From: Rhabditophanes sp. KR3021
Lineage: Eukaryota; Nematoda; Chromadorea; Rhabditida; Alloionematidae
Direction of reading: 5' to 3'
Assembly: GCA_963281155.1 (NCBI GenBank)
Contig: CAUJLY010000003.1
Coordinates: forward strand, 7,440,001-7,504,000
Length of the DNA: 64,000 nucleotides
Below the pieces are notes generated by a model. It made no database searches. It was not told where the DNA came from and was given only the letters and a program-made list of their open reading frames with translations. Below, in pieces: positions 58,801 through 64,000 of the stretch. Numbering within the stretch: position 1 is the first letter of the stretch; every line of letters begins with the position of its first letter. The position numbers and the translations under genes were made by a program.

Positions 58801-59419
58801 TATTTAGAATTAGGTGGGTGAGACTTACCGAACCAGTAGCAATCGAATCTCCCATCGATGCAATTATTCCTATATCTTCAGGTGACAAATTCTCCAAACT
58901 AGTTCCCGTAATCAGTGTCGGTTTGACCTTCGTGCAGGCAAAGGATCGTCTATAAAAGTATATAAATAACTTGTTTCCTCATAAAACTAAAACGTACCAT
59001 CCGTAAATGAGCTCGATATATGTGAAATAACTTTATTTTTCTTATCTTCAGGTCCATTTTTGTCACCCCAATGATCCTAAAATATTTTGTAAATACATTT
59101 CTAACTAAATAGTAATTACCTCTAAATTGATGTTCTTGATGAAATTAGTGTCTTCTCTAAAGTAGTCCGGATTTCTTTCATCACTAACATCAGAATCACC
59201 ATCAGTTGCCTCATAATCTTCGTCTTTGGTTGTTTTGATGGCTTCAGTGTACTTATAATCAGTTGGAAGGAGATGCTTTATGAGAATGGTTGCTTTATTG
59301 TGAAAACAACCTGCAAAATATGCATAATAATTTAATTCCTAATAAGTAGCTGATATTTGGAATATTACTTTGCAAGCGTGTTTGAATGGAATCACCAAGG
59401 GTGGTCTGATCATTAACGC
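55872..59419 (-). CDS. Transmembrane phospholipase-B1-like GDSL protein, 5' end missing
   Basis: Seven exons fit: 59369-59419, 59120-59310, 58998-59076, 58829-58949, 57166-57697, 56514-56651 and 55872-56320. Block I is present (IIASMGDSIATGSGFGQ), then TIPNILKEFE and a PLB-type loop. The block III Gly-Asn-Asp is replaced by GTE (TVGTEEICNHC), and no clear Asp-x-x-His is seen before the C-terminal RRGHMYAAKFLWN. Catalysis is therefore doubtful. The end has CPYFRVPQNY and one membrane span (SGLIIFAVFTVASILLLFFY) with a cytosolic tail. Exons 3 and 4 join only if one base is missing in exon 4 (TTT run, near 58940). The first ATG was not found. Two introns are long: 56652-57165 and 57698-58828. 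The second contains an opposite-strand insert. Confidence 0.75.
57696..57727. repeat. Left copy of direct repeat flanking intronic insert
   Basis: It starts CCCTGCAAATTG and continues AATAACATTATA. On the minus strand this is the pyrimidine-rich acceptor end of the phospholipase-B-like intron. A similar copy lies at 58781-58806. Confidence 0.55.
57728..58780 (+). pseudogene. LEM-3/ANKLE1-type GIY-YIG nuclease insert in an intron
   Basis: Coding-like sequence on the opposite strand to the host gene. An ATG frame at 57851 (MLRRDPSLTRNKT) is followed by a possible 37-base intron. The next frame has DDVNVLSQKLSS, one TAG near 58046, and 64 more codons to 58264. A new frame from 58278 carries the GIY-YIG fold: STYLLLDVHAG, NFYVGVS, KKRLRSHCN, then VVAVYLDYLHINQALSLEYA. 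After a further shift near 58595 it ends RELTNVNDSG, the usual follow-on of the LEM-3/ANKLE1 nuclease. The catalytic-type Tyr, Arg, His and Glu are visible. LEM-3 cuts chromatin bridges in C. elegans. With a stop and two or more shifts this copy is probably dead, though a short product of 109 residues from 58278 is possible. Confidence 0.6.
58781..58806. repeat. Right copy of direct repeat flanking intronic insert
   Basis: It reads CCCTGAAATAAAA then ATAACATTAT, similar to 57696-57727. On the minus strand it is a second good acceptor (TTTATTTCAG then GG), only 48 bases from the donor at 58828, and so has the size of an original short intron. Confidence 0.55.
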
Positions 59420-59948
59420 CTTAAATTAATTAATATGTATATTTTGTTTAACTTAAGTCATTTTTAATTAACTTTTAACTGAAACCAACTTTTTATCAAT
59501 TTAATTCTTGTCTTTTTAAAAGTTAAAAAATATTTTGTGAATGCACCAAATTCTGTCTATTTCTTAAATATTTATATTCTTTTTCGAAAATATTTTTATA
59601 GCCGTCGGGCAATTCCAATATGCCTAGTCCATTTCGTTCTCTTTTCCGTAAAGTGCATATTTGAAGTCTTTCATTTTCCTACAGCATGATATATCGTTGA
59701 GATTATGGACAGTTTAATGCGTTGCTTTCATCAAAAAAATGAAAAGACCTAAATTATTTTGTAAGTCTCTATTTCTTTCTATGCCCGAATAAAAATAAAT
59801 TTACATAGTGAACATTTTTAAAACATTGCAAGACACGTTTCTCCAATCTAATTCCGATGATAGACTTACTTTAAATATTGTACTATAGCTATTCATCCAA
59901 CATTTAGTCTATTTTACCTTATTGGACTTTTTTTTTATTAAACCTAAA
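59420..59948. other. Region between divergent PLB-like and zinc-finger genes
   Basis: About 530 AT-rich bases. It should contain the missing first exon of the PLB-like gene and the promoter of the zinc-finger gene, but no clear ATG exon was found. Confidence 0.4.
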
Positions 59949-61586
59949 ATGCTGTTGTCATGCTGCTTCTGCCAGCAAGAATTTATTAAGGCAGACCTGG
60001 GCAATCATATCTTATATGAGCATTTTCATTTCTTGGAGCACAGTTGCGCGATATGCCCATACAAGTCAAATAACTTCGTTGAGATTCTATCACATAACAA
60101 AGACTGGTCTCACCAGGTCAACTTATTCGCTGCAGATAGACAAAAGTCTTATCATGAAGTATTCTCACTCATTCAAATAATTGAGACAGACGCAAACAAA
60201 GGCAAAAATAGTGAAATCGATTCAAATTCTACTCGATTAGTTGAAAGAGTCAAAGAAACAGTTCCTTCGGAAATAGTTTCGCCACAACCATTTTCGCACA
60301 GCACAATTCCTTTCCATCCACTTTCAGGGGGAACAATTTCTCCACAATTGAATTCACATCAAACACTCCCAAAGAAGGTAAAGTTACGCCAAACACTTTT
60401 AACTGAAACTCCTTCTCAACTGAAATGATCCTGGTCCATCGATTCCTCAACAGACGTTTGCTGATTGTTGTGAGCAAATTAAAGGATCAATTACAAATTA
60501 CTCTGCTCCTTCGGAAGGTCCACGGAAGAAGGTAATGAAAGTAGTCAATCCTGCGCCACTTACAGTTAGAATACACGAAGCCTCTCAAGTATCTCAAAGC
60601 CCCGCGATTGTTCCTCCAAAAGCTATGGCACTATACAAATTGATAGATAGATGCATAAAATACAATCCTAAGAGTGATAAAATATTTACAGGTAACAACT
60701 TTATTTATTTCTTATTATTGTAATGTTTTGGTAATTCTTTATAGCTCAAAGCGTCAAGAACAAATATTGCCTGTTTACTCTAAAGAACGGTACAAGAATC
60801 AAAGCATCTCTGCCATTAGATGATGATCGTGACATTGAAGACTGTTTCCTGTGCGGGGAACCTGTCTTCCAATCCTACATTGCAAGAAGAAACCATGCAC
60901 TGAACAAACATTGCATGAAAGATCTAAACATAGATTCCACTGAACAAGAAGTGTTGGTTCCTGCTTTGTTTTTGACTATTAAGAATTGCTTCCCAAATGC
61001 ACGTGTTATCAATGATTTCTCGTGTGTAGTTTGTAACAGAATTTATAAGACTATTGATACAAGAAGAGACCACATTGGTCGCTTTCATCACAACGGTCGT
61101 CAATTTTGTTGTGTAGTCAAAGGTTGTAACTATCACTTTACGGCAATCTTTCAACTACGAAATCACTTTAAGTCATGTCATATAGGTTTCGATAAAGCTG
61201 CTCTCAATGAATTCTTGGTACAGGAAAAAGCTGTTCTGATGCAAGTAGAAAGCCACTATTTCCCTGCTAATTTAGCCATCTATAAAAAAAGCATTGAGAA
61301 CATTTATATCCAAGCCAAATTAATAGCGAAATCCGATGATACTGAAAATGCACCAGGAGAATGATGAATCTGTCAGCAGTTCTATTGAAGCCAACGAAAG
61401 TACTCATGAAAACTCTGTCACGCCGTCCAATAATTCACAAATTGTAGTTTATTAACACTATTGATTCATTTAATCTCTATTTATTTTCAGACGTTCCCAA
61501 ACATTAAGGAGGAGTTGATAGATAATAAAGTTGATAATTATAAGACGATTTTTTCATGTCTTAAAAGAAAATATCCTGAATCATAA
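59949..61586 (+). CDS. C2H2 zinc-finger protein, two one-base shifts
   Basis: Exons 59949-60691, 60745-61443 and 61491-61586 give about 511 residues if one extra A is removed near 60424 (CTGAAATGAT) and one near 61345 (GAAAATG). With those two bases dropped, every splice phase is consistent. Fingers lie at the N terminus (CCFCQQEF...HILYEH; CAICPYKSN...HNKDWSH), in the middle (CFLCGEPVF...HALNKH) and again near residue 340-395 (CVVCNRIYK...HIGRFHH; CCVVKGCNYHF...HFKSCH). Linkers are Ser/Pro-rich. The fingers do not carry the TGEKP linkers of tandem DNA readers, so binding may be to DNA, RNA or protein. The gene family is not named. The ATG at 59949 is the first in frame; upstream in-frame sequence starts at a TTG. 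Confidence 0.72.
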
Positions 61587-61969
61587 CAATATTTAATATA
61601 CACTTTTTATTCTTATATTTGTTTTATAAATTAGCTGCCGCCAACAATACATATTCTTTCGCACTCTTTTTTTGAAAATTTTACAGAATCGAGTTGTTTA
61701 AGTACTATTTTCTTTTATTTAATAAACTTTTCTAAATAATAATTCAGTGATTTTGTTGAACAAAAAAATTATAGCAGCAAACGGGTGTTTTACTTCTCGC
61801 TGAACTTAAAATATCACTTATTCGTTGTTTATATCTTGTGTTTTTATCAAACTTGTTTATTATAACAACAGTTCTTAAACACTTATTTATGCATCATCAA
61901 CTCATTCTTTCTATTAAAAACTTAAAATCTGTATAATCGCTACGATTAGTTAAAAAATGATCGTTTGCT
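61587..61969. other. Intergenic, nothing seen
   Basis: AT-rich, no frame of note. Confidence 0.45.
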
Positions 61970-62354
61970 TTTAATCTTTCTTTACATATGTCTCGTCTAA
62001 TTACAAATGGTCTAGCCTTCTTATATCAAAAAACTACGTTCAAACACCTCTCCGCAATACTTCATTCCATCGCTATAAATCATTAGATCGGGAAAGTGCT
62101 TCCGCAGCTCTAGATATCGTAACCATTTCGCTGGGCTCATTTTCCAATTTGACATCTTTTAACTCTTTTTGAATCCTCGATTTAACGTATTTTTACCATT
62201 TATGGATCAACTTGACTTTATAATAGAAAACAATGGCTTCCCAACATACGTTGACTTAAGAAAATTCACCAAGAGTCTATTCGCAAAGGATATAGCGCAT
62301 GGAATCTTAATAGAAATAATGACTTGTCTAATAAAACTTGGAGTACAGCTTTAA
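61970..62354 (+). CDS. Possible exon of an unknown gene, one-base shift
   Basis: A plus frame with no ATG is open from about 61970 to a TGA at 62170. It is coding-like (SNYKWSSLLISKNYVQTPLR, then SLDRESASAALDIVTISLGS). At the TTTTT run near 62167 a one-base allowance leads into a second frame that reads LPFMDQLDFIIENNGFPTYV, then DLRKFTKSLFAKDIAHGILI, ending at 62354. The total is about 125 codons. The composition is clearly protein-like, and the break sits at a homopolymer like the others in this window. No family is recognised and no flanking exon was found. Confidence 0.35.
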
Positions 62355-63847
62355 AATGTGTTATTCAACTAATATTAGAGTTTATTTTTAAAATATTGCC
62401 ATTCTTATTACTTGATGATTGAATTGGACCAAATTATAAATATTCTAATTTTTTTCTTTTCAATCTATTAAATATATTAGATTTAAGTTTGTTTTCACAT
62501 TTTAAAGTAAATGGAGAAATAACTTCCCCAATTGGCTTATCTTTTTTCAATGCAGTATAGATATTGTCTTTTCAATTGCAGATTTTGTATTTCGATGTGA
62601 ATTTGTGATCACTAATAAGTATCTTGTATTCTTTTTAATCAATTTCAATGCCATAAATATCCCATTTCTGGTATGTTTTGTATTCACCATTTATTCATTA
62701 GATCGTATTTCTTATTATTAAACCTTTTATTGTTGCTACAATGGTATCCATTAGATATTGCACATTTATCAATTTTAAAGAAACAATTACACAGATATGT
62801 ATGTAAACGCAAATAGTAGAGCATTCTTCATAGACATCAATATTATTCTTCCATATTGTCTAATACAATACAAAATAATTCATTTGTTTGACTTTTCAAA
62901 AAACGATTGATGAGTGTTTGTGTTATATTTTGTGCGATAAATTGTCAAAGGGCTTTTTTTACATTTTTACTACACTTCTCATTCATACAATTACTCAGTC
63001 ATTTAAATTAGTACTTTTCAAACATTTAAAATTAAGAGTATCACTTGTAAAAGTCTATTTTTTGTCTATTCCATCATGGCTATCTTAATCTTTGAGGGTA
63101 AAATAAGTACAATAAGCAAAGTTTCGATAAAAATGAAGCTTTCCCACAAACATGACGTCATGGTGTATCAAAACAATTTGACCCAAACAAGTTGGAACAA
63201 AAGATAAGTCATGATGTTCCCGAAAACATTTCAGCTAAATCATCTTAATTAGCATTTACCAATATAACACAAGTTTCTATTTTGCATATTTATGTTCCTA
63301 ATAATCATAGCATTACCCTTAAAACTTTCCATTGTTATCCCCGCATCTCCAGTCTACATAGTTGGGATATCTACACATATTATGTAAGAATCACTCATAT
63401 AAACTTTGTAACTATAATACAATCCCAGTTTCTTAGTTATGAAAAAGAATATTGTAATGGTAGGACAAAGTAACGACTTTACAAGGTTTCATATCGCCAA
63501 TTATTCCTTACCTCAAGCTACAAACTAGATTGGAAAGTGATCTCACACATTTACTTTTGCATCATACTTACTTATATTTAATCATCACACGTTTCATTGT
63601 ACGACTGTTACAAGTCATCATTATTTTTGCGCGCATTTTCATTGTACCACTTTTACCTATCATAATTTGCTTCTTCCTCAAACAACTATTAGTTGCTACG
63701 TTTATTGAGAAGCTTATTAAGTGTATTGTTCTGGTTACATTATTTACATTTTGTTGCGACAATATCACGGTTATTTCGTTATTGATTAAAAATTCTTTGT
63801 TATTTCTAAACTAGACATTTCAATACTTATTTTTTGTACTTTTAGAA
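62355..63847. other. Intergenic, nothing supported
   Basis: About 1.5 kb, very AT-rich. A hydrophobic 94-codon frame at 63530-63814 has a non-ATG start, and its antisense is also open. It is not accepted. Confidence 0.4.
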
Positions 63848-64000
63848 ATGAACACGAGTCTTAATAACTCCCACAAACGAAGAACTCCGATTCCCCATTT
63901 GAAATACATGATTGGGAAGTATTTCGCAGCTGAAACTATTAGAGAAATTTTGAATTCCTTATTGCTATGTAAAACAGGATCGAAATTAGAGTTGGTTGGA
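63848..64000 (+). CDS. 5' end of a gene with SAP-like motif, cut by window
   Basis: An ATG at 63848 opens 51 codons running off the right edge. After a basic start (MNTSLNNSHKRRTPIPH) comes KYFAAETIREILNSLLLCKT and then GSKLELVG. Helix-turn-helix with Leu spacing, Gly and Lys-x-Glu-Leu is the layout of a SAP motif, found at the N terminus of PIAS SUMO ligases and some DNA-binding proteins. Only the first half is visible, so the family is open. Confidence 0.45.
   Translation, partial: MNTSLNNSHKRRTPIPHLKYMIGKYFAAETIREILNSLLLCKTGSKLELVG

Noticed and set aside
63530..63814. 94-codon hydrophobic frame as a membrane protein
   Set aside because: Starts at TTG, hydrophobicity follows T-rich sequence, and the antisense strand is open too.

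Overview
The window reads as nuclear DNA of a nematode. It is strongly AT-rich. Protein genes sit on both strands and are cut by very short GT-AG introns, mostly 32-46 bases. The families present also fit a nematode: two Str-like seven-transmembrane chemoreceptors, a secreted ShKT-domain protein, a tandem array of cystatins, a TTBK/CK1-like kinase, a transmembrane phospholipase-B-like protein and animal housekeeping genes (TAF13, novel PKC, DNA polymerase kappa, APC6/CDC16, AP-2, VRK, a RING-CH ligase). I cannot place it to species. No tRNA, rRNA, CRISPR array or bacterial operon was seen.

Layout. 1-6.2 kb: an unknown Tyr-rich frame, TAF13, a small membrane protein, a decayed coding block and an acidic protein with a SUMO-interaction-like tail. 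7-11.3 kb: a graveyard of broken conserved genes (SKP1-like, ARF-like, PHIP/BRWD-like). 11.9-15.8 kb: a kelch protein and a novel (epsilon-type) protein kinase C. 17.2-21.3 kb: a block of secreted proteins (ShKT, four cystatins, one unknown). 21.3-28.5 kb: an SLC33A1-like remnant, a divergent cullin and a broken CUL3 copy, all on the minus strand. 31.4-35.6 kb: two small unknown genes, a chemoreceptor and an AP-2 factor. 39-43.5 kb: two unknown proteins, a TTBK/CK1-like kinase and decayed coding sequence. 43.8-55.7 kb: a dense run with Pol kappa, a RING-CH membrane ligase, an unknown membrane protein carrying a hAT-like MITE in its intron, APC6, an RS/RRM mRNA-export-type protein, a VRK-like pseudokinase and a second chemoreceptor. 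55.9-59.4 kb: a seven-exon phospholipase-B-like gene; one intron holds a 1.05-kb opposite-strand insert with a LEM-3/ANKLE1-type GIY-YIG nuclease fragment. 59.9 kb to the end: a multi-zinc-finger gene, a possible exon, and the 5' end of a SAP-like gene.

Themes. (1) Ubiquitin machinery recurs: two cullins, an SKP1 scrap, a kelch adaptor-like protein, a RING-CH ligase and APC6. (2) Several otherwise intact genes are interrupted by exactly one extra or missing base in a short homopolymer. After that one-base allowance the exon lengths become exact codon multiples, which points to assembly or read errors, unless RNA data show real frameshifts. (3) A second class of broken genes (PHIP, CUL3, SLC33A1, ARF, SKP1) has large internal losses and keeps introns, so these look like true DNA-level pseudogene copies.
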